Shown here piece by piece: positions 26,384 to 36,471 of a stretch of 64,000 nucleotides of DNA (its first letter is position 1; each line of letters begins with the position of its first letter). Location of the stretch: contig NZ_JAFFZS010000002.1 in the NCBI RefSeq assembly GCF_016921115.1, positions 410,056 to 474,055 on the forward strand. Direction: 5' to 3'. This DNA is from Streptomyces actuosus. GTDB lineage: Bacteria > Actinomycetota > Actinomycetes > Streptomycetales > Streptomycetaceae. The notes beneath the pieces are model-generated. The model was given only the letters and a program-made list of their open reading frames with translations, was not told the DNA's origin and did no database searches. A program made the position numbers and the translations under genes.

Positions 26384-27442
26384 ATGACCACCACCCCCGA
26401 GAGGACGGCCGCGCCCGCGGGGCAGGCCGCCACCCCGCCGCCGGCCATGCGGATGCGGGAGCTCGTGTTCGCGGCGGCCTGCGCCGCCGCCCTGCGCGCC
26501 GCCGCCAGGCTCGGCGTCGCCGACGCCCTCGGCGACACCCCCATGACGGTGGAGGACCTCGCCGCCGCGGTGCGGACCGAACCCCGGCCGCTGCGCCGCC
26601 TGCTGCGGGCCCTGTCCAGCCACGGCGTCTTCGCCGAGCGACCGGACGGGACGTTCGCGCACACCGACATGTCCCGGCTGCTGCGCGCGGACGACCCGCA
26701 CAGCCTGCGCGACATCTGCCTGTGGTGCACCGAGCCGTGGACCTGGGACGCCTGGCCCCGCCTGGACGAAGCCGTGCGCACCGGCCGGAACGTCATCGAG
26801 GACCTGTACGGCAAGGAGTTCTTCCCCTGGCTCAACGAGGACGCCCCCGAATCGGCCGACGTCTTCAACCGCGCCATGACCACGTCCAGCGTGCAGTCCG
26901 CGCGTGACGTCGCCGCGTTCCTCGACCTGACCGGCAGCACCTCGGTCGCCGACATCGGCGGCGGGCAGGGCCATGTGCTGGCCAGCCTGCTGGAGAAGTA
27001 CCCGTCGATGCAGGGCGCCCTGCTGGACCTGCCGCGCGTGGTGGACAACGCCGACCCGCGGCTGCGGCCGGGCGGCGCCCTGGCCGACCGGGTGCGCATC
27101 CTGCCCGGCGACTGCCGGGAGGCCGTCCCGGTGCGGGCCGACGTCTACGTCATCAAGAACATCCTGGAGTGGGACGACGACAGCACCGCCCGCACCCTGC
27201 GCAACGTCATCGAGGCAGGCGGACCCGGCACGCGCGTCGTCGTCATCGAGAACCTCGTCGACGACACACCGTCGATGCGGTTCAGCACCGCCATGGACCT
27301 GCTGCTCCTGCTCAACGTCGGTGGGGCCAAGCACACCACCGAGAGCATGTCCGGCCGGCTGACCGGCGCGGGCCTGGTCATCGACGCCGTCGGCCCGGTC
27401 AACCCCTACCTGCACGCGTTCGACTGCACGGTCCCCGGATGA
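26384..27442 (+). CDS. SAM-dependent O-methyltransferase-like protein, catalytic His replaced
   Basis: A 352-aa protein of the small-molecule O-methyltransferase family. The N-terminal winged-helix dimerisation region reads AAARLGVADALGDTPMTVED. SAM motif I is SVADIGGGQGHVLASLL, and motif IV region is VYVIKNILEWDDDSTAR. Most members have a catalytic His at NVLHDW; here the segment reads NILEWDDD, so the base appears lost or displaced. GGAAGGACGGG precedes the ATG. It converges on the spore-pigment genes across a very strong terminator. A pigment-tailoring role is possible but not shown. Confidence 0.88.
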   Translation: MTTTPERTAAPAGQAATPPPAMRMRELVFAAACAAALRAAARLGVADALGDTPMTVEDLAAAVRTEPRPLRRLLRALSSHGVFAERPDGTFAHTDMSRLLRADDPHSLRDICLWCTEPWTWDAWPRLDEAVRTGRNVIEDLYGKEFFPWLNEDAPESADVFNRAMTTSSVQSARDVAAFLDLTGSTSVADIGGGQGHVLASLLEKYPSMQGALLDLPRVVDNADPRLRPGGALADRVRILPGDCREAVPVRADVYVIKNILEWDDDSTARTLRNVIEAGGPGTRVVVIENLVDDTPSMRFSTAMDLLLLLNVGGAKHTTESMSGRLTGAGLVIDAVGPVNPYLHAFDCTVPG

Positions 27443-27469
27443 GCCACGCACCCACCGGCTGTCGCACGC

Positions 27470-27514
27470 CACCGGCCGCCGCACCCGCCGTGGTGGCGGG
27501 TCCGGCGGCCGGTG
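27470..27514. terminator. Long bidirectional hairpin terminator
   Basis: A 12-bp perfect outer stem (27470-27481 CACCGGCCGCCG with 27503-27514), one C-C mismatch, then a 7-bp inner stem (ACCCGCC 27483-27489 with 27495-27501) closed by a 5-nt loop. It lies between the methyltransferase stop and the last gene of the pigment operon and serves both strands. Confidence 0.85.
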
Positions 27515-27529
27515 GGCCGGACGCCCCGG

Positions 27530-27862
27530 TCAGGCGGTCGGACCGCTTTCCCAGCGGTAGAAGCAGTGCGCCATCGCGTCCTTCGGGGACCGCCAGGTCG
27601 CGGGGTCGTACGCGCTGACGTAGGCCGCCAGCCGCTCGCTGACGTCCCGGAACTCCGGGTGTCCGGCCGCGCGGGCGATGGCCGGCGCGGGGTCCTCCAC
27701 GGACTCGATGAGATGCAGGTACACGTCATCGAACTGGAAGAGGCTGCGCCGGGAGACCCCGACGAGGTGGGGCAGTTCCCCCCGGTCGGAGTCCTCGAAG
27801 ACCTTCGCGATGTCGGGGGCCGACCCCGGAGCCATGCGGGCGACGATCAGGGTGTGGTGCAT
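27530..27862 (-). CDS. whiE-ORFVII: TcmI-family type II polyketide cyclase (spore pigment)
   Basis: A 110-aa ferredoxin-like cyclase of the TcmI family (MHHTLIVARMAPGSAPDIAK ... LPHLVGVSRRSLFQFDDVYLH ... YRWESG). It is thought to close a later ring of the aromatic polyketide. The ATG at 27862 has AAGGGA at 6-nt spacing. It is the last gene of a seven-gene minus-strand operon whose order matches S. coelicolor whiE ORFI-VII. The family assignment is firm. The pigment product is inferred from gene order. Confidence 0.92.
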   Translation of the reverse strand: MHHTLIVARMAPGSAPDIAKVFEDSDRGELPHLVGVSRRSLFQFDDVYLHLIESVEDPAPAIARAAGHPEFRDVSERLAAYVSAYDPATWRSPKDAMAHCFYRWESGPTA

Positions 27863-27882
27863 GGGCTGTCCCTTCGCGCGGC

Positions 27883-28621
<739 letters not shown>

Positions 28622-28718
28622 GCGGTTTCCCTCCTGTGGGGGTGGGGTGGATCGGGTGGGTCGGATGGATCGGTGAGGGCGACGCCCCTGACGGGGCGTC
28701 GGGCCGTGCGGCGCCGCC

Positions 28719-29966
28719 TCACGACGCGTCGGCGCCGCGCCGCAGCACGAGTGCGGCGTTCGACCCCATGAGCCCCCGGCTGAGGACCAGCACCGTGCGC
28801 AGATCCGCGGGCCGGGCCCGGCCGGTCACGAGGTCGAGGTCGTGGCAGACGTCGAAGACGTTCGGGGTGGGCGGGATCAGCCCGTGCTCCATCGCCAGCA
28901 CCGCCGCCGCGGTGTCCAGCACGGACGCCGCGCAGTAGCCGCGGCCGATGCCGGTCTTGGGGGCGGTGACCGGCACCTTCCCGCCGTGGGCGCCGAGGGC
29001 GTCGGCGATCGCCAGCGCCTCGGCCCGGTCCGCCTCCGGCACACCGAGGGCGTCGGCGAAGACCGCGTCGACCTCCCCCGGGGCGCAGCCGGCTTCCTGG
29101 AGGGCGGCTGCGATGGCCCGGGCCAGCCCCTGACGGGACTCCTTCCAGCGGGAGGCTCCGGTGAAGGTGGCCGCGTGCCCGGCGAGGACCGCCCGCACAC
29201 GCGCCCCCCGCTCCCGCGCCGCGGTCTCCTCCTCCACGACGAGTACGGCGCCGCCCTCCGCCGGCACGAATCCGCACGCCGCGCCGGTGAAGGGGCGGTA
29301 GGCGCGGTTCGGGTCGGGTTCGGTGCTGAGTTCGTCGTAGCCGAGCTGGCAGGCCATCGAGTACGGCGCGAGCGGTGCCTCGGTCGCCCCGGCGACGAGC
29401 ACGTCGGTGCCGCGCCGCACCGCCCGCGCCGCGTGCGCGAGGGCGTCCAGACCGCCGGCCTCGTCGGCGGCGACCACCGAGCAGGGGCCCTTGAAGCCGC
29501 GGCGGATGGAGATCTGGCCGGTGCTGGCGGCGTAGAACCAGGCGATGGACTGATAGGGGCCCACGTAGCGGCTGCCCTTGCCCCACAGCTGCTCCAGCTC
29601 CCGCTGCCCGAACTCGCCGCCGCCGGAGCCGGCCGCCGTGACCACGCCCACGGAGAACGGGTCCTCACCCGTGTCCGCCCGGCCCAGCCGGGCGTCCTCC
29701 AGCGCGCTGTCGGCGGTGGCCAGCGCGAAGTGCGTGAACCGGTCGGTCTGGACGAGGATGCGTTCCTCGACCGCCTCCGGCGCATCGAACCGGCGGACCT
29801 CGCCGGCCACCCTGAGCGGCATGTCGGTGCAGCCCTCGCGGGTGATCCGGTCGAGGACGCTGACGCCTTCCTGGGTGGACTTCCAGAAGGACTCGGTGCT
29901 GGTTCCGTTGGGCGCCACCACACCGATGCCGGTGACGGCGGCGCGCCGCGGATGCGGTTCGCTCAT
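28719..29966 (-). CDS. whiE-ORFIV: Chain-length factor (KS-beta), spore pigment PKS
   Basis: A 415-aa ketosynthase-like partner of KS-alpha that sets chain length. The thiolase fold is intact, but the active-site Cys is replaced: KS-alpha TGC(169)TSGLD aligns with ADE(169)AGGLD here. Most antibiotic CLFs carry Gln at this position, and Glu is notable (see findings). The start overlaps the KS-alpha stop by 4 bases (29963-29966), ensuring equimolar synthesis of the heterodimer. Other conserved segments are [26 protein letters not shown] and [14 protein letters not shown]. Confidence 0.95.
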   Translation of the reverse strand: MSEPHPRRAAVTGIGVVAPNGTSTESFWKSTQEGVSVLDRITREGCTDMPLRVAGEVRRFDAPEAVEERILVQTDRFTHFALATADSALEDARLGRADTGEDPFSVGVVTAAGSGGGEFGQRELEQLWGKGSRYVGPYQSIAWFYAASTGQISIRRGFKGPCSVVAADEAGGLDALAHAARAVRRGTDVLVAGATEAPLAPYSMACQLGYDELSTEPDPNRAYRPFTGAACGFVPAEGGAVLVVEEETAARERGARVRAVLAGHAATFTGASRWKESRQGLARAIAAALQEAGCAPGEVDAVFADALGVPEADRAEALAIADALGAHGGKVPVTAPKTGIGRGYCAASVLDTAAAVLAMEHGLIPPTPNVFDVCHDLDLVTGRARPADLRTVLVLSRGLMGSNAALVLRRGADAS

Positions 29967-31231
29967 CGTGTCCTCTCCCTGGGCCGGGTCAGGACCACCG
30001 CGGACTGGAACCCGCCGAACCCGCTCCCCACGGAGAGCACGGTGTCCAGCTTCCGCTCACGTGCGGTGCGCGGCACGTAGTCCAGGTCGCACTCGGGGTC
30101 CGGTGTCTCGTAGTTCGCGGTGGGCGGGACCACCTGGTGGGTGAGGGCCAGCACGCAGGCGACGACCTCGATCGCGCCGATCGCGCCGAGGGAGTGCCCC
30201 ACCATCGACTTGATGGAGCTCATGGGCGTGTCGTAGGCGTGCGGGCCCAGGGCCCGTTTGACGGCGGCGGTCTCGTGCCGGTCGTTCTGCTGGGTGCCCG
30301 ACCCGTGCGCGTTGACGTAGTCGACGGCCGTGGGGTCGAGCCGGGCGCCGTCGAGGGCGGTCTCGATGGCGCGGGCCATCTCCACGCCCTCCCGGGTCAG
30401 ACCGGTCATGTGGTACGCGTTGCCGAAGGTGGCGTAGCCGCCGAGCTCGCAGTACACGTGCGCGCCGCGGGCACGGGCGTGCTCCAGTTCCTCCAGGACC
30501 AGGACCGCGCCGCCCTCTCCCATGACGAACCCGTCGCGGCCCGCGTCGAAGGGGCGCGAGGCGTGCGCGGGGTCGTCGTTGTTCGGTGAGGTGGCCTTGA
30601 TCGCGTCGAAGCAGGCCATGGTGATCGGGGAGATCGGGGAGTCGGAGGCACCGGCCACGCAGATGTCGGCGCGGCCCTCGGCGACGGTGTGGAAGGCGTA
30701 GCCGACCGCGTCCAGACCCGAGGTGCAGCCCGTGGAGACGGTCTGCACCGGGCCGCCCGCCCCGAAGCGCTCCGCCACCGCGGAGGCGAGCGTGCTCGGG
30801 GCGAACGCGCGGTGCAGGTGCGGGTCGGCCCGGGCGTGGTCCACGTCCCAGCGCTGTCCGCCGTGGCTGACCAGCACGTAGTCGTGCTCCAGCCGGGTGG
30901 TGCCGCCGACCGCGGTGCCCAGGCTCACCCCGACGCGCCAGGGGTCCTCGCGGGCGAGGTCGAGGCCGGAGTCCCGGACCGCCTCCTCGCCCGCGGCCAG
31001 GGCGAACTGGATGTAGCGGTCGCATCGGGCGGTGTCCTGCTCGTCCAGCCCGTGGGCGGCAGGATCGAAGTCGCACTCGGCGGCGATCCGCGACCGGAGC
31101 CCGGCCGGGTCGAAGAAGGTGATCCCGCGGGTCGCGGTGCGCCCGTTCGCCAGCAGGTCCCAGAACGCGGGCACACCGATGCCGCCGGGCGCGACCACGC
31201 CTATGCCGGTGACCGCCACACGCCGGGTCAT
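29963..31231 (-). CDS. whiE-ORFIII: Ketosynthase KS-alpha, spore pigment PKS
   Basis: A 422-aa beta-ketoacyl synthase that condenses malonyl-ACP extender units. The nucleophile is Cys169 in [13 protein letters not shown]. The two active-site histidines are in [11 protein letters not shown] and [12 protein letters not shown]. The sequence is full-length ([19 protein letters not shown] to the C-terminal strand). Its ATG overlaps the stop of the cupin gene, and its stop overlaps the CLF start, a tight translational chain. It belongs to the minimal PKS with the following CLF and ACP genes. Confidence 0.96.
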   Translation of the reverse strand: MTRRVAVTGIGVVAPGGIGVPAFWDLLANGRTATRGITFFDPAGLRSRIAAECDFDPAAHGLDEQDTARCDRYIQFALAAGEEAVRDSGLDLAREDPWRVGVSLGTAVGGTTRLEHDYVLVSHGGQRWDVDHARADPHLHRAFAPSTLASAVAERFGAGGPVQTVSTGCTSGLDAVGYAFHTVAEGRADICVAGASDSPISPITMACFDAIKATSPNNDDPAHASRPFDAGRDGFVMGEGGAVLVLEELEHARARGAHVYCELGGYATFGNAYHMTGLTREGVEMARAIETALDGARLDPTAVDYVNAHGSGTQQNDRHETAAVKRALGPHAYDTPMSSIKSMVGHSLGAIGAIEVVACVLALTHQVVPPTANYETPDPECDLDYVPRTARERKLDTVLSVGSGFGGFQSAVVLTRPRERTR

Positions 31232-31638
31232 GAGCCGGTCACCGGCAGGGGACCGGTCTCCTCCGTGTCGACGTGGCCCTCGGGCGGCGTCGGGGCCAGC
31301 GGGCCGAGGTGGAAGACGATGCGCGACTCCACCTTGCCGGTATTGCGGAAGCGGTGCCGCATGTGGGCGGGGATCATCAGCCCCTGCTCGGGCTGCAGCG
31401 GGTGCGGCTCGCCGTCGAGGTCCACCTCCAGCTGCCCGCAGACGACGTACACGAACTCCTCGGAGTGCGGGTGGTAGTGCTCACCGATGCGGTCGCCCGG
31501 CTGGATGATGGCCACCCCCATGAAGCCGCTGGTGGAGCCGACCGTGGCGGGAGTGAGCAGGGCGCGCAGGTCGCCGCCGCGCCGCGTGTTGGGCTCGACC
31601 TCGCTGAGATCCACGATTCTGGGACGGGATGTGATCAC
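31228..31638 (-). CDS. whiE-ORFII: Cupin-domain protein of spore pigment cluster
   Basis: A 136-aa single-domain cupin. Motif 1 is [17 protein letters not shown] and motif 2 is [12 protein letters not shown], together giving the usual three-His/one-Glu metal site. Homologues in spore-pigment clusters are thought to act in late tailoring or oxidation, with no proven reaction. Its start follows the SchA/CurD-type gene by 79 bases, and its stop overlaps the KS-alpha start by 4 bases. Confidence 0.92.
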   Translation of the reverse strand: MITSRPRIVDLSEVEPNTRRGGDLRALLTPATVGSTSGFMGVAIIQPGDRIGEHYHPHSEEFVYVVCGQLEVDLDGEPHPLQPEQGLMIPAHMRHRFRNTGKVESRIVFHLGPLAPTPPEGHVDTEETGPLPVTGS

Positions 31639-31717
31639 GACGTTGCTCCGATCGTGTGCTGTGTCGACGTGGGTCCTTGGCCGCCCCCGCCCGTGGGGGT
31701 GGAGTCCCGGCGCCCGG

Positions 31718-32869
31718 TCAGGCGTCGGGAGAGCGGCGGTCGGTGACGGGGGTCATGCGGGCGAGGTCGAGCAGCCGCCGGGTGATGTCGCCGTCCTGCG
31801 CCGCCGACGGGCCGGCGTCGTCCAGGAGGGTCGTCAGCTCCGCCGCCTGCGCGGGGTCGAGAGGGCCGAGGGCCGGCGCGGGGCCGGCGGCGTTCAGGCC
31901 GCCGCGCACGTCGATCAGCCGCACCACGACGTCGTCGCGCTGGAAGATCGTGCTGCGCAGGACGGGGCTGTGCGTGTCCTCCGCTGCCGCCGCGTCGTGC
32001 TGGGCCAGCAGCTCGGCCAGCCGCATGCCCTGTTCGGGCCGGGCCGGGTAGTACAGGGCGTGCCGCTCGGCCCGCGGGTCGTCCTGCTCCGCCGTGACGT
32101 GGTGGACGGCGGGCAGCGCGGCCCGGGTGAAGAACACCCGCGCGGACTCCGGGTCGTCGAGGTCCCGGTCGTGCTCCAGGTAGGGGTTGATGGCCTCCTC
32201 CACGGCCCGCACCTCGGGCTGCCGGGCGACGTGGCGCAGCGCTGCCAGCAGGTCGCCGCGGACCTCGATGGCGCGGACCACCCGGTTGCCGTGCATGAAC
32301 AGGGAGGTGCGGCACAGCCGGGTGGTGTCGTCGACCTTCGGCTCGGGGGAGGCGTAGTCGGCGAGGATCTTGGCGACGGTCTTCTCGCTGCCGGGCTTCA
32401 CGGTGAAGGTGAGGGCGTGGCGGATCACGCCGTCGCCGATCCGCGGCGCCGCCTGGAGCCGGCGGTCGCCGGCGGCGGCGTCCGCGGCCGGGCCGCCGGT
32501 CTCCCGGACGACGTTGAACCGCAGCGACCTGGTGTCCCTGACACAGCTGTGCAGCGGCTCCACCATCTGCACGTGCTCCTCGCTGTTCACCCAGGCGAGG
32601 AACGGCGGGGCGCTCTCCCACTCGCTGGTGATGAGCCATTGGGAGGGGTTCTCGATCGACTGGCACAGCTGGTCGCTGACGTGCCCGGGGACCGACGCGA
32701 CCTGGTTGCACAGCTGTTCGTAGGCCTCCAGGAACTGCTGCTGTGCCCCGTCGTAGACGTCCACGAGGAGGACGACACGGAGGCGGGAGCCGTCGAAGAC
32801 GGACTGCGAGACGCGCTGCGACACCTGGCGGGTCAGCAGGTCTGCGGGGGCTGAGGACGTGGTGGTCAT
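31718..32869 (-). CDS. whiE-ORFI: SchA/CurD-like protein, first gene of the spore pigment operon
   Basis: A 383-aa protein. Residues ~28-115 form an antibiotic-biosynthesis-monooxygenase-like ferredoxin fold ([20 protein letters not shown] ... [17 protein letters not shown]). The rest matches the SchA/CurD-like family found only in spore-pigment clusters ([55 protein letters not shown]). Its function is unproven, perhaps polyketide oxidation or folding. It opens the seven-gene operon, so the 195-bp region upstream (32870-33064) should carry the main developmental promoter, but I saw no confident box there. Confidence 0.9.
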   Translation of the reverse strand: MTTTSSAPADLLTRQVSQRVSQSVFDGSRLRVVLLVDVYDGAQQQFLEAYEQLCNQVASVPGHVSDQLCQSIENPSQWLITSEWESAPPFLAWVNSEEHVQMVEPLHSCVRDTRSLRFNVVRETGGPAADAAAGDRRLQAAPRIGDGVIRHALTFTVKPGSEKTVAKILADYASPEPKVDDTTRLCRTSLFMHGNRVVRAIEVRGDLLAALRHVARQPEVRAVEEAINPYLEHDRDLDDPESARVFFTRAALPAVHHVTAEQDDPRAERHALYYPARPEQGMRLAELLAQHDAAAAEDTHSPVLRSTIFQRDDVVVRLIDVRGGLNAAGPAPALGPLDPAQAAELTTLLDDAGPSAAQDGDITRRLLDLARMTPVTDRRSPDA

Positions 32870-33064
32870 CCTGCGGACATCTCCTTCGCGGGGGAGGGAC
32901 GCCGGCCGCGGAGCGGGCGGCGGCAGCGACGGGCGCGCGCCACGACGGTCGCGATGCCCAGTCGACTGCGGTCGGCTGCGGACGGCTGCGTGGCTCGATC
33001 CTGTGCCCGTCCCCGGAAGCGCGCGACTCGTGGGAACTGCGCGGGTGACTGCGGAGACGGCGTG

Positions 33065-33733
33065 TCACAGGAGGTGGGCGAAGACCACCAGGTTCTCCGT
33101 GTAGTCCTTGGCTGTGTGGTCGTATGCGCCCGCACAGGTGATGAGGCGGACCTGAGCCTGGTCGCTGTCGGCGTACACCCGCTCGTCGGGGAAGTCGTTC
33201 TTGGCGAAGGTCTCCGCGTCGTCGACGACGAAGGACGCCGTGCGGCCGTCCGCCCGCTCGATGCGGAAGACGTCGCCCTTGCGGAGCTCGTTGAGGTTGG
33301 CGAACACGGCGGCCGACGTGGTGGTGTCGACGTGCCCCGCGATGATCGCCGTGCCCCGCTCGCCGGGGGACGCGCCCGCGCCGTACCAGCCGACCAGGTT
33401 CGTGTCGTGGGCCGGTGGCGGCTGGAGGTGACCGTCGGCGCCGAGGGCGAGGGTGGTGAAGGGGGCGTCCACCGAGATCTTCGGGATGATCAGGCGCACG
33501 GGCGTCGAACGGGGCATCCGGCTGACGGTGCCGGCGTAGGGGACCGCGTTCTGCCCGGCGGCCGGAGGCCGGGGCGCGCTGTCGGTGACGGCGGGCGAGG
33601 GCTCGTGGCCGCCGAGCCGGACGGCCGTCAGGACCAGCAGGCCCGCCGCACACACCATGGTCAGGCTCATGCGGGAACGACGCTCGGACGGCACCTGATC
33701 ACCGCCGGCATCGGAGGAAGCGGGGGCTGCCAT
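33065..33733 (-). CDS. Class F-like sortase
   Basis: A 222-aa membrane-anchored transpeptidase. An N-terminal helix (MSLTMVCAAGLLVLTAV) is followed by a Pro-rich linker and the sortase barrel. Catalytic His lies in AIIAGHVDTTTS and Cys in VRLITCAGAYD. The arginine usually found just before the last strand (YRDNVVV-like) reads YTENLVVFAHL here, so it may be missing or moved. ATG 33733 has GAGGTGG at 6-nt spacing, better than ATG 33748. It lies 192 bp downstream of a wall-protein candidate on the same strand, so enzyme and substrate are probably paired. Confidence 0.88.
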   Translation of the reverse strand: MAAPASSDAGGDQVPSERRSRMSLTMVCAAGLLVLTAVRLGGHEPSPAVTDSAPRPPAAGQNAVPYAGTVSRMPRSTPVRLIIPKISVDAPFTTLALGADGHLQPPPAHDTNLVGWYGAGASPGERGTAIIAGHVDTTTSAAVFANLNELRKGDVFRIERADGRTASFVVDDAETFAKNDFPDERVYADSDQAQVRLITCAGAYDHTAKDYTENLVVFAHLL

Positions 33734-33925
33734 CGAGAACCACCTCATTCGGACGCGGCAGCGGAGGAGGCGCCCGGGGAGGGCGCCCGGGGGAAGTACG
33801 AGGGGCCCGGGGAGGGGCGGGCACTCGGAGAGGCCCGGAGAGGCCGGGGGAGGGGGACTGCGGATACCGGCCGGGCCGCCACGCGGCGCTCGTGGCGGCC
33901 CCGGCGGCTATGTCGGAGGACATGG

Positions 33926-34576
33926 TCAGGCCACGCCCGCTGCGGTCCTCTTGCGGCGGGCGACGAACAGGCCGGCGCCGGCGACGCCCAGGACGGCCAG
34001 CCCGCCCGCGGTCACCGACGGTGAGGCCAGCGCGCCGCCGCCGGTGTGCATCCCGCCGTGCGGGTTGTCGTGCTCCTCCTTGCCCCAGGAGCTGTCGTCG
34101 CGGCCCGAGTCGCCCTTGTCCTTGTAGGTCTCCGGGTCGTGCTTCGGGTCGCGGGCCGTGCCCCGGTCGTCGGCGGTGATGGAGGTCAGGGCGCCGCCGC
34201 CGGTGTGCATGCCGCCGTGCGGGTGGTCGCCGTCCTTCTTGTGTTCCTTGCCCCGGTCGTCGGCGGTGATGGAGGTCAGGGCGCCGCCGCCGGTGTGCAT
34301 GCCGCCGTGCGGGTGGTCGCCGTCCTTCTTGTGTTCCTTGCCCCAGTTGTCGGCGGTGATGGAGGTCAGGGCGCCGCCGCCGGTGTGCATGCCGCCGTGC
34401 GGGTGGTCGCCGTCCTTCTTGTGTTCCTTGCCGTGCTCCTTGCCCTGCGACGAGTCGCTGCTGGAGGAGGAGTCGTCGTGGTTCCAGTCGCCTCCTGCCG
34501 CCCAGGCGCCGGGGGCGCCGAGGGTGAGGACGGCAGAAGCCGCCGCCGTGGCCAGGATCATGCGAGCAGAGCGCAT
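33926..34576 (-). CDS. Repetitive surface protein with sorting-like C-terminus
   Basis: A 216-aa exported protein. Signal peptide MRSARMILATAAASAVLTLG ends AWA. The mature part has three 30-residue repeats, each containing GDHPHGGMHTGGGALTS. A fourth HNPHGGMHTGGGALA-like copy (DNPHGGMHTGGGALA) sits just before a hydrophobic helix (VTAGGLAVLGVAGAGLFVA) and the basic tail RRKR. That order (motif, membrane segment, positive tail) is a cell-wall sorting signal, though without LPXTG or LAXTG. The ATG at 34576 has GGAAGGAA upstream. It is His/Gly/Lys/Asp-rich and metal binding is conceivable. It is paired with the sortase downstream. Confidence 0.85.
   Translation of the reverse strand: MRSARMILATAAASAVLTLGAPGAWAAGGDWNHDDSSSSSDSSQGKEHGKEHKKDGDHPHGGMHTGGGALTSITADNWGKEHKKDGDHPHGGMHTGGGALTSITADDRGKEHKKDGDHPHGGMHTGGGALTSITADDRGTARDPKHDPETYKDKGDSGRDDSSWGKEEHDNPHGGMHTGGGALASPSVTAGGLAVLGVAGAGLFVARRKRTAAGVA
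34161..34430 (-). repeat. Three 90-bp tandem coding repeats
   Basis: Units at 34161-34250, 34251-34340 and 34341-34430 are identical except for ccccggtcgt versus ccccagttgt at the start of the third. Each encodes 30 residues of the surface protein. Near-identity at synonymous positions points to recent expansion or gene conversion. Confidence 0.9.
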
Positions 34577-34722
34577 CTGAGGTTCCTTCCACCAAGGCCG
34601 GGCAGCTGGTTCTTCGTCAGCTGAGATGACCCGGCCCTGATGTGAACCACCGTCAGGCAGCCTCGCGCGCGCCACCACTCGGGGCGCTCAGGCGGGTGAC
34701 GGCCCGCCTCGCGCCATGCCGT

Positions 34723-36471
34723 TCAGGACAGGTCCAGAAGGGTGGTCAGGACCTGACGCAGCGTCGAATCCGCGTCCGCGTCCGAGATCCGCTGCCCGGC
34801 CCGGTCCGGGGCCCGGTCCCGGTCCCGCCCGTGGTCGGGGGCCCGGTCCCGGTGACGTTCCGGATCCGCGGCCGGCGACCGCCAGGCGACGAACCCGTCC
34901 GGGCGGACGAGCACGGCACCCGTCCGGGTCGTCCCGTGGCACTCGGCCCAGTCCATGCCGTCCTCGGGCACCAGCCCGCCGTCGGCGCCGGCACCGAAGC
35001 GGTGCGAGGCGAGCGGCACCGACAGTTCCTCGGCCAGGCGCAGGGCGGCCCGGTGCCATCCCCGTCCCTCGTCGGCGTCGCTGAGCAGTACCAGGGAGCG
35101 CTCGTACAGGTCGAGCGTGGACAGTCGGCCGCCCTGGTGACGCACCCACAGGTGGGGTGCCCGGCTGCCGGGTTCACCGGTGAGGTCGAGGCGCTCGGGC
35201 ACCACCGGCGCCGCGGGATCGGCGCCGACGACGGCGCCGCGCGGATAGCGGTAGCCGAGGGCCACGTTGAGGATGCCGCGCTGTGGACCGCTGCCGGCGC
35301 CGGGCGGCGGGGCGAACCCGGGGTGGCTGTGCTCGGCCGACCGGGCGGCGGCGCGGGCGCTGGTCGCCTCGGCCACCGGTCTGCGTTCGGCGTCGTACGT
35401 CTCCAGCAGCCCCTTGCCGGCCCAGCCGCCGAGCACCGCGGCCAGCTTCCAGGCGAGGTTGTGGGCGTCCTGGATGCCGGTGTTGGAGCCGAAGGCGCCG
35501 GTGGGAGACATCTCGTGCGCGGAGTCGCCGGCCAGGAACACCCGGCCGGAGCCGTAGCTGCGTGCCACGCGCTGGGCGGCGTGCCAGGGGGCCCTGCCCG
35601 TGATCTGCACGTCGAGGTCCGCGACGCCCACCGCGCGGCGGATGTGCTCCGCGCACCGCTCGTCGGTGAACTCCTCCAGGGTCTCGCCCTGTTCGGGGTG
35701 CCAGGGGGCGTGGAAGACCCAGTTCTCCCGGTTGTCCACGGGCAGCAGCGCGCCGTCGGCGCCGGGGCCGGTCAGGTAGCAGACGATGAACCGGCGGTCG
35801 CCCACGACGTCGGCGAGCCCTCGGGACCGGAAGGTGACGCTGACGTTGTGGAACAGCTCGCCCGGGCCGCTCTGGCCGATGCCGAGCTGCTCCCGGACGG
35901 GGCTGCGCGGGCCGTCGGCGGCCACCAGGTAGTCGGCGTGGACGGTGGTGTGCTCGCCGGTCTTCCGGCTCTTGACCACCGCGGTGACACCGGACGGGTG
36001 CGTCTCGAAGGAGAGCAGCTCGGTGGAGTAGCGCAGATCGCCGCCGAGGGCGACGGCCCGGTCGAGCAGGACCGGCTCCAGGTCGTTCTGGCTGCACAGG
36101 CACCAGGAGCTCGGGCTGAAGCGGGCCAGGCCGCCGCCCGGGTCGATCTCCCGGAACAGCCACTCGCCCGCGTCGCCGACGAGGGTGGGTGCCTGGAGAA
36201 TGCCGTGGTTGTCGGCGAGGGTGGCGGCGGCCCGGTGGATCGCCGGCTCGGTCCCGGCCACCCTGAACAGCTCCATCGTGCGGACGTTGTTGCCGCGTCC
36301 GCGGGGGTGGTGGGAGGTTCCCGCGTGGCGTTCGACCAGCAGGTGCGGTACGCCCAGCCGGCCGAGGAACAGCGAGGTCGACAGGCCGACCAGGGAACCG
36401 CCGACGATGAGGACCGGAACTCTGTGCGGTGTGGCGTCGGCCGGTTCGGCCGGTTCGGGACGTTCGTTCAT
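34723..36471 (-). CDS. whiE-ORFVIII: FAD-dependent aromatic hydroxylase (spore pigment, ORFVIII-like)
   Basis: A 582-aa flavoprotein monooxygenase of the PheA/TfdB group. It has an N-terminal FAD-binding motif (VPVLIVGGSLVGLSTSLFL), the RGRG element after helix 2, DG motif (YLVAADGPRSPVRE) and GD motif (RVFLAGDSAHEMSPTGAFG). A thioredoxin-like C-terminal domain ends in an Asp/Arg/His-rich stretch. It should hydroxylate the polycyclic pigment precursor using NAD(P)H and O2. ATG 36471 has GGAGG six bases upstream. In S. coelicolor ORFVIII is divergent from ORFI-VII. Here it is codirectional and separated from ORFI by the sortase pair. Confidence 0.9.
   Translation of the reverse strand: MNERPEPAEPADATPHRVPVLIVGGSLVGLSTSLFLGRLGVPHLLVERHAGTSHHPRGRGNNVRTMELFRVAGTEPAIHRAAATLADNHGILQAPTLVGDAGEWLFREIDPGGGLARFSPSSWCLCSQNDLEPVLLDRAVALGGDLRYSTELLSFETHPSGVTAVVKSRKTGEHTTVHADYLVAADGPRSPVREQLGIGQSGPGELFHNVSVTFRSRGLADVVGDRRFIVCYLTGPGADGALLPVDNRENWVFHAPWHPEQGETLEEFTDERCAEHIRRAVGVADLDVQITGRAPWHAAQRVARSYGSGRVFLAGDSAHEMSPTGAFGSNTGIQDAHNLAWKLAAVLGGWAGKGLLETYDAERRPVAEATSARAAARSAEHSHPGFAPPPGAGSGPQRGILNVALGYRYPRGAVVGADPAAPVVPERLDLTGEPGSRAPHLWVRHQGGRLSTLDLYERSLVLLSDADEGRGWHRAALRLAEELSVPLASHRFGAGADGGLVPEDGMDWAECHGTTRTGAVLVRPDGFVAWRSPAADPERHRDRAPDHGRDRDRAPDRAGQRISDADADSTLRQVLTTLLDLS

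Noticed and set aside
34161..34430. CRISPR-like regular repeats
   Set aside because: The 90-bp units are contiguous, without unique spacers, and encode in-frame 30-residue protein repeats.
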